NCBI RefSeq assembly: GCF_001590785.1
Contig: NZ_LTAO01000023.1
Span: 125,142 to 189,141, forward strand
Source of the DNA: Alkalihalobacillus trypoxylicola
GTDB taxonomy: Bacteria; Bacillota; Bacilli; Bacillales; Bacillaceae_D
Direction of reading: 5' to 3'
Length of the DNA stretch: 64,000 bases
The position numbers and the translations under genes are program-made. The notes under the pieces were generated by a model. That model was not told the DNA's origin. It saw only the letters and a list, made by a program, of their open reading frames with translations, and did no database searches. This document shows positions 50,841-58,769 of this stretch, in pieces; positions within the stretch are counted from its first letter, which is position 1; each line of letters begins with the position of its first letter.

Positions 50841-51352
50841 TAATGATGATGCTCATGGTCGTCTTCGTCATGTTCTTCTGTATCGCCTTCATGATTTTCA
50901 TGACTTGCATCACTTTCTTCGTTATCAGGATACATTTCAGCCAACTCTTCCTCGGTTAAGGAGCCGACCGTAAATTCCTTTGTCGGCATTACATGCATAT
51001 CTCTTGCTGTAACATGTGCTTGAACATTATATAGACCTTCGTTTGTGAAGGAATATGTATTTTCATAGAGACCAGAACCTACATGCTCAGCTTCAATCAT
51101 TTCACTATCTTCCTTATTTCCTGATTCCCAAACCTCAAAAATGACTTCATATGCATCTTCAACCACTTCTTCACCATGCGTCACAACCGCGCCTAAGGTT
51201 ATCTCCTCATTTATATCAAGGCTTTCATTAGGTAATTGAATGGATACTTCTACTGGTACAAGACTATCTGGCTGAGTCGTTTGTTCATCGCTGTTTGAAC
51301 AAGCCATTAACAAACTAATCGATAATAGTAACAAAAATGAGAAACGCTTCAT
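50840..51352 (-). CDS. YtkA-like domain lipoprotein with His-rich tail
   Basis: From the ATG at 51350-51352 (GGAGGG seven bases upstream) the product is 170 residues. It has a lipoprotein signal peptide (lipobox LLMAC), then a beta-sandwich YtkA/FixH-like domain (VPVEVSIQLPNESLDINEEI to the KEFTVG strand), and an acidic His-rich tail with HENHEGD and DDHEHHH. The tail suggests binding of Cu, Zn or Ni at the outer face of the membrane. YtkA-like domains often occur with copper and cytochrome-oxidase proteins, but no such gene is adjacent. Monocistronic. Confidence 0.8.
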   Translation of the reverse strand: MKRFSFLLLLSISLLMACSNSDEQTTQPDSLVPVEVSIQLPNESLDINEEITLGAVVTHGEEVVEDAYEVIFEVWESGNKEDSEMIEAEHVGSGLYENTYSFTNEGLYNVQAHVTARDMHVMPTKEFTVGSLTEEELAEMYPDNEESDASHENHEGDTEEHDEDDHEHHH

Positions 51353-51454
51353 TGTCTCACCCTCCTTTTTTGTATTCACAACTGTTAGACCATTATATTA
51401 TAAACAATGTTTGTGAAAGGACTGTGAAATAGTGGAAAGATTTATTTTATAAGC

Positions 51455-52079
51455 TATTTGAGTGAATTTCATCATTGCTCTATAAGTGAATAAAACCGAC
51501 CATTCATTTAAAAATGTCTTGGAAGTTTGTGAATTCACTCGATGATTGAAACGGTAGGTAGTGACTCCCAAAGGATGAGCGCAGTCTGAAGATCCACTCT
51601 GGCGAAGCTCTGCGCAATCAGAGTTAGCTGAAGACAAGCCCTTGGGAAAGCATCTACCTAAAGTGAAAATCTAAACCTCATTGATTTGTTTTCATTAAAA
51701 GACGAACCTTGATGAATCCACTTGTTGATTGAAACGGTAGGTAGTGACTCCCAAAGGATGAGCGCATTCTGAAGATCCACTCTGACGAAGCTCTGCGCAG
51801 TCAGAGTTAGCTGAAGACAAGCCCTTGGGAAAGCATCTACCTAAAGTGAAAATCTAAACCTCATTGATTTGTTTTCATTAAAAGACGAACCTTGGTGAAT
51901 TAACTCGTTGATTGAAACGGTAGGTAGTGACTCCCAAAGGATGAGCGCAGTCTGAAGATCCACTCTGACGAAGCTCTGCGCAGTCAGAGTTAGCTGAAGA
52001 CAAGCCCTTGGGAAAGCATCTACCTAAAGTGAAAATCAATAAACCTAATCGTTCGGTTTTCATTATAAGATATGAATTT
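51455..52079 (-). repeat. Interspersed repeat element, locus 6 (three tandem 183-bp cores)
   Basis: The largest copy, in reverse orientation. The equivalent base of the core (start of GATTGAAACGG) falls at 51544, 51727 and 51910, two steps of exactly 183 bp. The right-end inverted repeat (TATTTGAGTGAATTTCATC) is intact at 51455, and the left end near 52079 is decayed. Cores two and three are nearly identical. The first differs at a few bases (GCCAGAG for GTCAGAG, GATTGCG for GACTACG). It fills most of the space between the YtkA-like gene and the 52156 gene. Confidence 0.92.
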
Positions 52080-52155
52080 GATTTATTAATTATTATAAAG
52101 CAGGTCCTCTTTGAATAAAAGCTCTGTACGTCCTCTTTTATATGGAACGTCAAAA

Positions 52156-52557
52156 TTAATTACTCATATTGTGAAAAATTTTTTCTATATTATGAAGAAG
52201 CTTTCTTGTGCTATAGTAATCAATTTTCGCATGATATACATTAGATTGATTCAATTGGTTTTCATAAGATAACGCTTCATACTCCTCAATATTATGATTA
52301 GTAATGCTTAAATAATCTTGATGCGTATAAGACTGAAGCTCTTCAATTTGTTTATATAATTCTTCTAATTTCAATTGTACAAAAGGAAGGATTTTATCTT
52401 CAGACTCTGTTTGTGCAAATACGTCCTCACAACTCTCGAATTGCTGTTTGATATTGGCTAATAAATTCTGCTCTTGTAAGCCACTAACCTCCATGTGATT
52501 GACAATTTGTCTACAGGCACTTACCAACTCATGTGTTCTCTTTAATGAAAAGTCCAT
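52156..52557 (-). CDS. Hypothetical helical protein (133 aa)
   Basis: GAGGTGG lies four bases before the ATG. The product is acidic and mostly helical, with likely coiled-coil stretches (NIKQQFESCEDVFAQTESED, LKLEELYKQIEELQSY) and no membrane segment. I recognise no family. It is divergent from pepT and followed by the triple repeat element. Confidence 0.65.
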   Translation of the reverse strand: MDFSLKRTHELVSACRQIVNHMEVSGLQEQNLLANIKQQFESCEDVFAQTESEDKILPFVQLKLEELYKQIEELQSYTHQDYLSITNHNIEEYEALSYENQLNQSNVYHAKIDYYSTRKLLHNIEKIFHNMSN

Positions 52558-52769
52558 TTATCCACCTCTATAGTCCTGATTTGATTTTTTCTTATTTTAA
52601 ACTCCTATAAAGAATCTATACCTTGATTGGTTGCTAAATTATAATCCCTACCTTCTCCGTAACCATTTCTAAATATTAAAAGAAAATGATATGATGAAGA
52701 AGAAAAAGAATCCATCGCACCATTCAAGCTATGAATTGATATATTTTTACATAAAAGGAGCTAACCAAG

Positions 52770-54008
52770 ATGCAAAAGTCAAATTTAATTAACCGCCTTA
52801 TAAAATATGCAAAAATTGACACCCAATCAAATGAAGAAAGTACGAGTTGCCCTTCAACACCTGGTCAACTAGAATTAGCTCATTTGCTTGTCGCAGAATT
52901 AAAGGAAATAGGTATGTCTGACGTTACAATAGATGAAAATGGCTACGTTATGGCTACATTAGAATCTAATACAGAAAAAAATGTGCCAACAATTGGATTC
53001 CTCGCACATGTTGATACAGCAACAGACTTTACGGGTAAAGATGTCTCTCCTCAAATAGTGGAGAATTATAATGGAAAAGATATCATTTTAAATCAAGAAA
53101 AAAATGTTGTTTTATCGCCAAAGGATTTTCCACAGCTTTCTAAATATGTGGGTAACACGCTAATTACAACAGATGGAACAACTTTACTTGGAGCCGATGA
53201 TAAGGCGGGGATTGCTGAAATTATGACAGCTATGGAATATCTAATACAGCATCCAGAAATAAAGCATGGAAAAATAAGAGTTGCTTTTACACCTGATGAG
53301 GAAATAGGTAGAGGCCCTCATAAGTTTGATGTAAAACAATTCGCCTGCGATTATGCCTACACATTAGATGGTGGACCAATTGGTGAACTTCAATACGAAA
53401 GCTTCAATGCTGGATCAGCAAAAATCACAATAAGAGGATCTAATATTCATCCAGGTACTGCAAAAGGGAAAATGGTCAACTCAACCAAAATTGCTATGGA
53501 ATTAAACCGTCGTCTTCCTGCTGCAGAGGCCCCTGAGTTTACAGAGAACTATGAAGGCTTTTTTCACCTTTTATCGATATGTGGTGATGTCGAGGAAACG
53601 AAGCTTAATTATATTATTAGAGATTTTGATTCGGCCGAATTCCAAAAAAAGAAAGATACTCTTCAGTTGATTGTAAATGATTTAAATGCTATGTATGAAG
53701 AAGAACGGGTTTTCTTAGTACTGAAGGATCAATATTATAATATGCGTGAAAAAATTGAACCTGTTCGTGAAGTGATTACGAACGCTTCAGATGCTATGAA
53801 AAAACTAGATATAGTCCCAATCATTGAACCTATTCGAGGAGGGACTGATGGTTCGCAAATTTCCTATATGGGATTACCAACACCTAATCTTTTTACCGGT
53901 GGAGAGAATTATCATGGTAAGTTTGAATTCATCTCTGCAGAAAGCATGCTAAAAGCAACGAAGGTGATTATAGAAATTGTGAAATTATTTGAAGAAAGAA
54001 CAGAATAG
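52770..54008 (+). CDS. pepT: Peptidase T (tripeptidase, M20B)
   Basis: The 412-residue zinc aminopeptidase has [15 protein letters not shown] (Zn ligand His, catalytic Asp), [14 protein letters not shown] (bridging Asp), [15 protein letters not shown] (catalytic and ligand Glu), [17 protein letters not shown] (ligand Asp) and [15 protein letters not shown] (last His). It removes the N-terminal residue from tripeptides in the cytoplasm. Length and motifs match Bacillus PepT. AAAGGAG lies nine bases before the ATG. Followed by a hairpin. Confidence 0.95.
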   Translation: MQKSNLINRLIKYAKIDTQSNEESTSCPSTPGQLELAHLLVAELKEIGMSDVTIDENGYVMATLESNTEKNVPTIGFLAHVDTATDFTGKDVSPQIVENYNGKDIILNQEKNVVLSPKDFPQLSKYVGNTLITTDGTTLLGADDKAGIAEIMTAMEYLIQHPEIKHGKIRVAFTPDEEIGRGPHKFDVKQFACDYAYTLDGGPIGELQYESFNAGSAKITIRGSNIHPGTAKGKMVNSTKIAMELNRRLPAAEAPEFTENYEGFFHLLSICGDVEETKLNYIIRDFDSAEFQKKKDTLQLIVNDLNAMYEEERVFLVLKDQYYNMREKIEPVREVITNASDAMKKLDIVPIIEPIRGGTDGSQISYMGLPTPNLFTGGENYHGKFEFISAESMLKATKVIIEIVKLFEERTE

Positions 54009-54013
54009 TATGG

Positions 54014-54052
54014 ATGACTGCTTACGAGAACACTTGTGAGTAGTCATTTCTT
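54014..54052 (+). terminator. Terminator of pepT
   Basis: Arms ATGACTGCTTAC and GTGAGTAGTCAT (54014 on, to 54047) pair with mismatches and are followed by TTCTTTA. It separates pepT from the MFS gene. Confidence 0.6.
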
Positions 54053-54088
54053 TATGTGAAAAAACGACCATTCTGGAGATGTGATACT

Positions 54089-55303
54089 GTGACAGAAGTA
54101 ACTCTTACTCGGAAACAATATTCAATCATGACTTTTTTATTATTTTGGTGTGGACTCATTATTTTATCTAGTATGTATATGACGATACCACTTCTAACTA
54201 TTTTTTCGAAGGAATTTTCGATTACTTTAGAGCAGTCGGCCTGGGCTGGCAGCGCTTTTTCCTTTTGTTATGCTATAGGATGTCTACTTTTTGGACCTTT
54301 TTCAGATCAATACGGTCGGAAAATTTTTTTATTCACAAGTATTTTTTTACTGTCTTTTATTACCATCGCTATTAGCTTTGTATCACAATTCTATATACTT
54401 GTTATTCTTAGAGCATTACAAGGCTTGGTAGCAGCGGCGTTTGCGCCTCTTTCATTAGTTTATGCAGGAGAAATGTTTCCAAAAGAAAAGCGTGTCACTG
54501 CTATTGGGTTTATAAGCTTAGGCTTATTTATGGCAGGAATTATTGGTCAGGTATATGTCGGAGTTTTTCAAAAATTTACTCAGTGGTCATATAGCTTTTT
54601 ATTAATAGGGCTCATTTATCTAGTTACTAGTTATTTTGTTTATCGCTATTTACCTGATGATTTTATACCCACTTCAAAAACGAGTAGTCTTAAACAGGCC
54701 GTTCGAAAAATGTATCAGCAAATAAAAGAAAGACAATTACTTTTCGCCTTTCCCATCACTTTTAGTATCTTATTCTCTCTCGTAGGCCTATACACGATGC
54801 TTGGACATTATTTATCCCTTCAATACGGCTTACAGGAACAAGATATTCTAATGATTCGAGCAATAGGTATAGTAGGTATGCTTATCTCTCCCTTTGCAGG
54901 CAGAATTGCTGCACGGTTTGGTATGCTTCAGACCTTACGAGTAGGACTTATTTTATCGATTACTAGTTTATTATTCATGATTACTCAACCAAACCTTATT
55001 CTCATTGTTGTTTTAACGATCTTTTTTGTGATGGGCTTATCTTTGGTTAACCCTATTAATATATCGGTCATTAACTTAATAGCTAACAAAGCAAGAGGTT
55101 CCGCTCTTTCCTTTAATGCGTTCATCTTATTTTTAGGAGCAAGTTCAAGTCCAATTATGGCTATATTCCTCCTTAAAAATGAACTGTATCAGCTCGCATT
55201 TCTTCTATTTAGCTTGTTTCTGTTTATTGGAATGCTTTCCTCACTATTCATTAAGCTACCCACTTCTATGAACCTACTAAATAAAAATATGAAGAGTGGC
55301 TAA
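54089..55303 (+). CDS. MFS efflux transporter (YnfM/arabinose-efflux-like)
   Basis: A roughly 404-residue protein with 12 hydrophobic segments and the MFS A-motif in the loop 2-3 (GPFSDQYGRKIFLF), plus LRALQGLVAAAFAPLSLVY in helix 4, as in drug/metabolite exporters of the DHA1 branch. The substrate is unknown. I favour GTG at 54089 (GGAG ten bases upstream) over a GTG at 54056, which has no site. It is a single-gene unit. Confidence 0.82.
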   Translation: MTEVTLTRKQYSIMTFLLFWCGLIILSSMYMTIPLLTIFSKEFSITLEQSAWAGSAFSFCYAIGCLLFGPFSDQYGRKIFLFTSIFLLSFITIAISFVSQFYILVILRALQGLVAAAFAPLSLVYAGEMFPKEKRVTAIGFISLGLFMAGIIGQVYVGVFQKFTQWSYSFLLIGLIYLVTSYFVYRYLPDDFIPTSKTSSLKQAVRKMYQQIKERQLLFAFPITFSILFSLVGLYTMLGHYLSLQYGLQEQDILMIRAIGIVGMLISPFAGRIAARFGMLQTLRVGLILSITSLLFMITQPNLILIVVLTIFFVMGLSLVNPINISVINLIANKARGSALSFNAFILFLGASSSPIMAIFLLKNELYQLAFLLFSLFLFIGMLSSLFIKLPTSMNLLNKNMKSG

Positions 55304-55317
55304 TAAACTAACAGGTA

Positions 55318-55348
55318 TAGCCGACGACTTTTGCATGGTCGCCGGCTA
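55318..55348. terminator. Hairpin downstream of the MFS gene
   Basis: Arms TAGCCGACGAC (55318-55328) and GTCGCCGGCTA (55338-55348) with one mismatch. No T-run follows, so termination may be weak. Confidence 0.55.
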
Positions 55349-55401
55349 CAATAAATTCAAGCTTTATCAACATAAACCCTTATGTATACATACCTGTGTA
55401 T

Positions 55402-55506
55402 TTAGCGTCTTACTAAATTAGAACCTAATTTAAACAAACTGTATAAAAATCCACCTGCCATTACTACACAGAATATTCCAACTAAAACCATCATAACTGC
55501 TGACAA
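55402..55506 (-). CDS. Small single-span membrane protein (34 aa)
   Basis: A TTG start (rc 55504-55506) with AAAGGAGG eight bases upstream opens a 34-codon frame. The peptide SAVMMVLVGIFCVVMAGGFL followed by YSLFKLGSNLVRR is one membrane helix and a basic end. It lies 23 bp after the 55530 gene on the same strand, so the two small membrane proteins form one operon. No family is recognised. Confidence 0.65.
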   Translation of the reverse strand: MSAVMMVLVGIFCVVMAGGFLYSLFKLGSNLVRR

Positions 55507-55529
55507 TATTAACACCTCCTTTTAAATCT

Positions 55530-55772
55530 TTAAAAGTCTGTTTTTTCTTCTCTAGCGTCTAAAGAATTACCTGCATCTGTTAACTTCAGTGTCTTCTGAT
55601 GCTCTAGCTCTAGTGCTTCGTTCTGCTCAAGCTTTTTCATTTCCAGCTCTAATTCTAGCTCTTTCACTTCAAGAAGTCGTTCCTTATGATCGTAATCTTT
55701 TTTTACTGCATACCCACCTAAAAACAAACTAGGTACAATAATACCTAAAACAATGATAACAAAAGGATCCAT
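55530..55772 (-). CDS. Small membrane-anchored coiled-coil protein (80 aa)
   Basis: From the ATG at 55770-55772 (GGAAGGAG seven bases upstream) the product has one N-terminal membrane helix (MDPFVIIVLGIIVPSLFLGG), then a strongly charged helix with Leu/Glu heptads (KERLLEVKELELELEMKKLE, EALELEHQKTLKL). The layout resembles PspB-like or stress-related membrane proteins, but the likeness is general and no function can be assigned. Cotranscribed with the 34-residue protein downstream. Confidence 0.68.
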   Translation of the reverse strand: MDPFVIIVLGIIVPSLFLGGYAVKKDYDHKERLLEVKELELELEMKKLEQNEALELEHQKTLKLTDAGNSLDAREEKTDF

Positions 55773-55857
55773 AAAATTACTCCTTCCCACTCAAAAGTTA
55801 TTTAACTATTCGTACAACTATGATACGATTTTACCATTAATAACCTGGAGGTATGAT

Positions 55858-56430
55858 ATGAAACGTTTTCAAAACAAAATAGCAAAGTTCCTATTTTGGA
55901 GTGGTTGTATCCTTACTATCTTAAGCATCGTCATTACAAGCATTCAAACTTATACCGAATATCAGCTTTATTATTCAGATGATTTCTATTACGATGATGA
56001 CAGATTTATACAATTGCTTAATCATTTCATCACGTACATACGCTTTAATCATAATCAGTTTTTATTTAGTTTATTTTTAATTGGCTTTGCTGAAATTATT
56101 GAAATTTTTTTCAAAAGAAACTCAACACCTGCTTCTTCTTACATAAATAACTCTGTGAATGAAACAGATGAAATAAGTATAACAACAGAAGCTAATGAGA
56201 TACAAGCTCTATCAACCGAACAAAAAACTCAAGTTGTTACCTTTTTTGAGCAGCTCGGATTAGATGTTGATGAAATAATCCCGTCTCCGTTCGAAGGATT
56301 TTTAATCGTTCAGATTCATGATGATTTCCATCTAGTTGAAATGGGTGAATTTCAGCCCAAGATATTAAAAATAAACAATTATCCTGAAATTGCCGAATGG
56401 TTTCATCAACAAAACCCAAAGCATAAATAG
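55858..56430 (+). CDS. Hypothetical membrane protein (190 aa)
   Basis: The ATG at 55858 has TGGAGG six bases upstream; a longer frame from 55753 lacks a site and would overlap the divergent gene. Two membrane helices (about 12-32 and 62-82) enclose an acidic, Tyr-rich extracellular loop (YYSDDFYYDDD). A cytoplasmic domain of about 100 residues follows (QKTQVVTFFEQLGLDVDEII, FHLVEMGEFQPKI). I recognise no family. Confidence 0.65.
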   Translation: MKRFQNKIAKFLFWSGCILTILSIVITSIQTYTEYQLYYSDDFYYDDDRFIQLLNHFITYIRFNHNQFLFSLFLIGFAEIIEIFFKRNSTPASSYINNSVNETDEISITTEANEIQALSTEQKTQVVTFFEQLGLDVDEIIPSPFEGFLIVQIHDDFHLVEMGEFQPKILKINNYPEIAEWFHQQNPKHK

Positions 56431-56446
56431 TATGTTAATCATTTTC

Positions 56447-56680
56447 TCAAGGCTTTGTCATATGTTTTTCTTTAACATACTCTTCATATACTCGGTCTGC
56501 TATCGATTGCTTGGTTTTATTGGACAAAAGCTCATTGTGAATATCCTTCACCATTAGTGCAATCCACATGTTCACCCCTAATAAAATGCCTAAGCATAAT
56601 ATCGCTCCAAAAATGGGGTTTAGCATAAAAGCTAATAAACTGATTAAAGTGCTAAGAATGACTAAAAGTAATAATTTCAA
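56447..56680 (-). CDS. Hypothetical small membrane protein (77 aa)
   Basis: A TTG start with AGAGGTG upstream. Two closely spaced membrane helices (KLLLLVILSTLISLLAFML, FGAILCLGILLGVNMWIAL) precede a charged cytoplasmic tail. Convergent with the 55858 gene, with only 16 bases between the stops. Function unknown. Confidence 0.6.
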   Translation of the reverse strand: MKLLLLVILSTLISLLAFMLNPIFGAILCLGILLGVNMWIALMVKDIHNELLSNKTKQSIADRVYEEYVKEKHMTKP

Positions 56681-56788
56681 GCTGCTTTCACCTCTTTAGT
56701 AACCTAACGATATAACTTTATAATTTCTGTTTATTATTTTATCATATTCTTTTTTGGTTGCATGAAGTAATTTATTTCAGATGAGGCA

Positions 56789-56817
56789 AAAAAACTAAGC
56801 GAATTGCTTAGTTTTTT
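56789..56817. terminator. Terminator of the ArsR/MFS operon
   Basis: Perfect arms AAAAAACTAAGC (56789-56800) and GCTTAGTTTTTT (56806-56817). The poly-A/poly-T tracts make it functional on both strands. Confidence 0.88.
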
Positions 56818-56837
56818 AAATATTCTGCGTCTTATTT

Positions 56838-58100
56838 CTATGAATCGGCTACTTTCACTTCTTTATTAGTCGAGGTTTTTTTAAGAAGCAGTTCAATTTC
56901 ATCTATTTTAGGCAAGGCTCTTAAGCGCTTATTTAAATAATAGTAAATAGCCACTATGACTAAAGCTATTCCTGCCAAAATGATAGGGTAATGAAGTTCG
57001 ATTGTACCCACAAACCCACCAAAAAGGGAGCCTAATGGTGTACAGAGGCCAGCAATACTGGAGACGACCGTAATCACTCTTCCTACCAACTTAATTTCAA
57101 CTTTTGATTGTATAAGTGAAAAAATAAGAATATTGACTACCGCTATCCAAAAGAATGCAATAGCCATTAATACAATTCCTATTGATGAAGGAACTAATCC
57201 GACACCAATCATACATAATCCTGAGAATATGAAGCAAATAACGATCATTTTTCCGAAGGCAATATCTTTTAATAATGGAGTAAGCATAGAGCCTATAAGC
57301 ATTCCAAATGTTAAAGCCGCTAAATAATAACCATAATAATGTTCAGAGCCACCTTGCTGTAAGGAGAACGCTGGTAATATAGCAAAGAGTCCACCTGTAA
57401 AGAAGTTAACCACAATAGCCGGCACAACTACTTTCTTAAGATGTGACCCCCAAATGACTTGAAATCCCTCGGATAAATCTTTTTTGTAACGTATCACATT
57501 ACTTTGAAGAGTGGTCTTCTCTAAAGTAGTAGGCTCTATTTTAAATGTAAATAGCATATAAAGAAAGCCTGTTAATCCGTGACAAACAGCTGTTATCATA
57601 ACAACCTCTGCATTTCCAATAAAAGCAATTACGAGACCTGCAACCGCTAAAAAAACAATATCTAGGCTTTCCCTCAGCATATTCATAAGAGAATTAGCTC
57701 TTACAACATTTTCCTCACCAACAAAAGCGGGCACTAGCGTTGATTCAATCGGGTAAGTAAATTGGGAAATCATCGCTACCAAAAACATGATACCTATGAC
57801 ATAAAATACATGTAGGCTTTCAACCATATATAATAGAGGGATGCTTAATAATAAAATCGACTTAAGAAATTCGCAAACTATTAAGCCTTTTTTATATGAA
57901 ATATAATTAGCAAATGGTGCAATTAAAAATCCAATGATATTAGGAATGTTAATAAAGAAAAAGGTTAATCCGGAATAAAAAACATTATTCGTTAGTTCTA
58001 AAACGAGGAGCATCGCTGCAACTGAATAAATCCCTGTTCCTACTGCTTTGATGAAGGTTCCCGATAACAAAACACTATAATTCCGCGAAAATAAATTCAA
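56838..58100 (-). CDS. MFS exporter (macrolide-efflux/Mef-like family)
   Basis: The 420-residue protein has 12 hydrophobic segments. It starts SRNYSVLLSGTFIKAVGTGI and has YPIESTLVPAFVGEENVVRA, typical of the Mef/NreB/MFS_3 group, followed by NSLMNMLRESLDIVFLAVAG. A drug or metabolite export role is likely, but the substrate is unknown. The start is TTG and overlaps the stop of the ArsR-type gene by four bases, so the pump is coupled to its regulator. Confidence 0.85.
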   Translation of the reverse strand: MNLFSRNYSVLLSGTFIKAVGTGIYSVAAMLLVLELTNNVFYSGLTFFFINIPNIIGFLIAPFANYISYKKGLIVCEFLKSILLLSIPLLYMVESLHVFYVIGIMFLVAMISQFTYPIESTLVPAFVGEENVVRANSLMNMLRESLDIVFLAVAGLVIAFIGNAEVVMITAVCHGLTGFLYMLFTFKIEPTTLEKTTLQSNVIRYKKDLSEGFQVIWGSHLKKVVVPAIVVNFFTGGLFAILPAFSLQQGGSEHYYGYYLAALTFGMLIGSMLTPLLKDIAFGKMIVICFIFSGLCMIGVGLVPSSIGIVLMAIAFFWIAVVNILIFSLIQSKVEIKLVGRVITVVSSIAGLCTPLGSLFGGFVGTIELHYPIILAGIALVIVAIYYYLNKRLRALPKIDEIELLLKKTSTNKEVKVADS

Positions 58101-58573
58101 AGCTCCTCCTCCTCTACTTTTAGAAAGCTCAGCTTTAAATGATAACTATCCTTTGATTCATGTGAATAATTCACCGATAATTTCAAGTATTTCATAAGAA
58201 GCTCATTATAATCCTCCTTAAACTGCTTCAAATTCTCTTCGCTAAAATCAATATATGTCTGATACTTATCTACTTCAGTCTCTTCTTCTGTTTGTGTGGG
58301 CTGCTCCCCTTCTAACCTAAAATGGGTTGCCTTTGAACGATAATATTTTTCGTTAATCCCTTTATTTTCTCTAACCTCGGTCAGTTCAATAATTCCCATC
58401 TTATAAAGCTGCTGAATATGGTAATGAATAGAGCCAGGTGTTTTGTCTAATGATTCAGCAACTTGTTTTGAAGTTAGCTCTTTTTCTGAAAGAAGATAGA
58501 TAATCTTTGAACGCAATGGATGTGAAATAAGCTTCTGTTGCTCTAAATTGATACTCATCATTTTTTTCTCCAT
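58097..58573 (-). CDS. ArsR/winged-helix repressor controlling the MFS pump
   Basis: From the ATG at 58571-58573 (GGAGG seven bases upstream) the product is 158 residues. Its N-terminal half is a winged helix: SHPLRSKIIYLLSEKELTSK, QVAESLDKTPGSIHYHIQQL and YKMGIIELTEVREN. The acidic C-terminal half may bind the inducer or form dimers. There is no CxC metal motif, so it is not a metal sensor of the SmtB type. Two palindromes just upstream are its likely operators. It is the first gene of a two-gene operon with the exporter. Confidence 0.85.
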   Translation of the reverse strand: MEKKMMSINLEQQKLISHPLRSKIIYLLSEKELTSKQVAESLDKTPGSIHYHIQQLYKMGIIELTEVRENKGINEKYYRSKATHFRLEGEQPTQTEEETEVDKYQTYIDFSEENLKQFKEDYNELLMKYLKLSVNYSHESKDSYHLKLSFLKVEEEEL

Positions 58574-58610
58574 CATATAACCTCCGTTTATCAATCTACA
58601 ATTATTATAT

Positions 58611-58665
58611 GATCTAATTTTTTAGATCGCAACCACTATTTTAAATTAATCTAATTTTTTAGATC
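58611..58665. promoter_or_regulatory. Double palindromic operator of the ArsR-family repressor
   Basis: GATCTAATTTTTTAGATC at 58611-58628 recurs as AATCTAATTTTTTAGATC at 58648-58665, 37 bp centre to centre. Both are inverted repeats (GATCTAA/TTAGATC). They lie 38-92 bp upstream of the repressor start, where its promoter must be. Confidence 0.78.
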
Positions 58666-58716
58666 ATTTATACTTACTATAAAATTCTAGCTTATTCTCA
58701 TCTTACCTAAACGAAA

Positions 58717-58761
58717 AGGGCCTATTCTTAGATTATTTTCGTAACCTTCAGAATCGCCCCT
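58717..58761 (-). terminator. Probable terminator of the second ABC transporter operon
   Basis: On the minus strand AGGGGCGATTCT and AGAATAGGCCCT pair imperfectly and are followed by TTTTCG. Confidence 0.5.
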
Positions 58762-58769
58762 CTAACCTA

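Noticed and set aside
51455-52079. Possible CRISPR array
   Set aside because: Units are 183 bp, nearly identical along their whole length, with no short repeat/unique spacer pattern and no cas genes.
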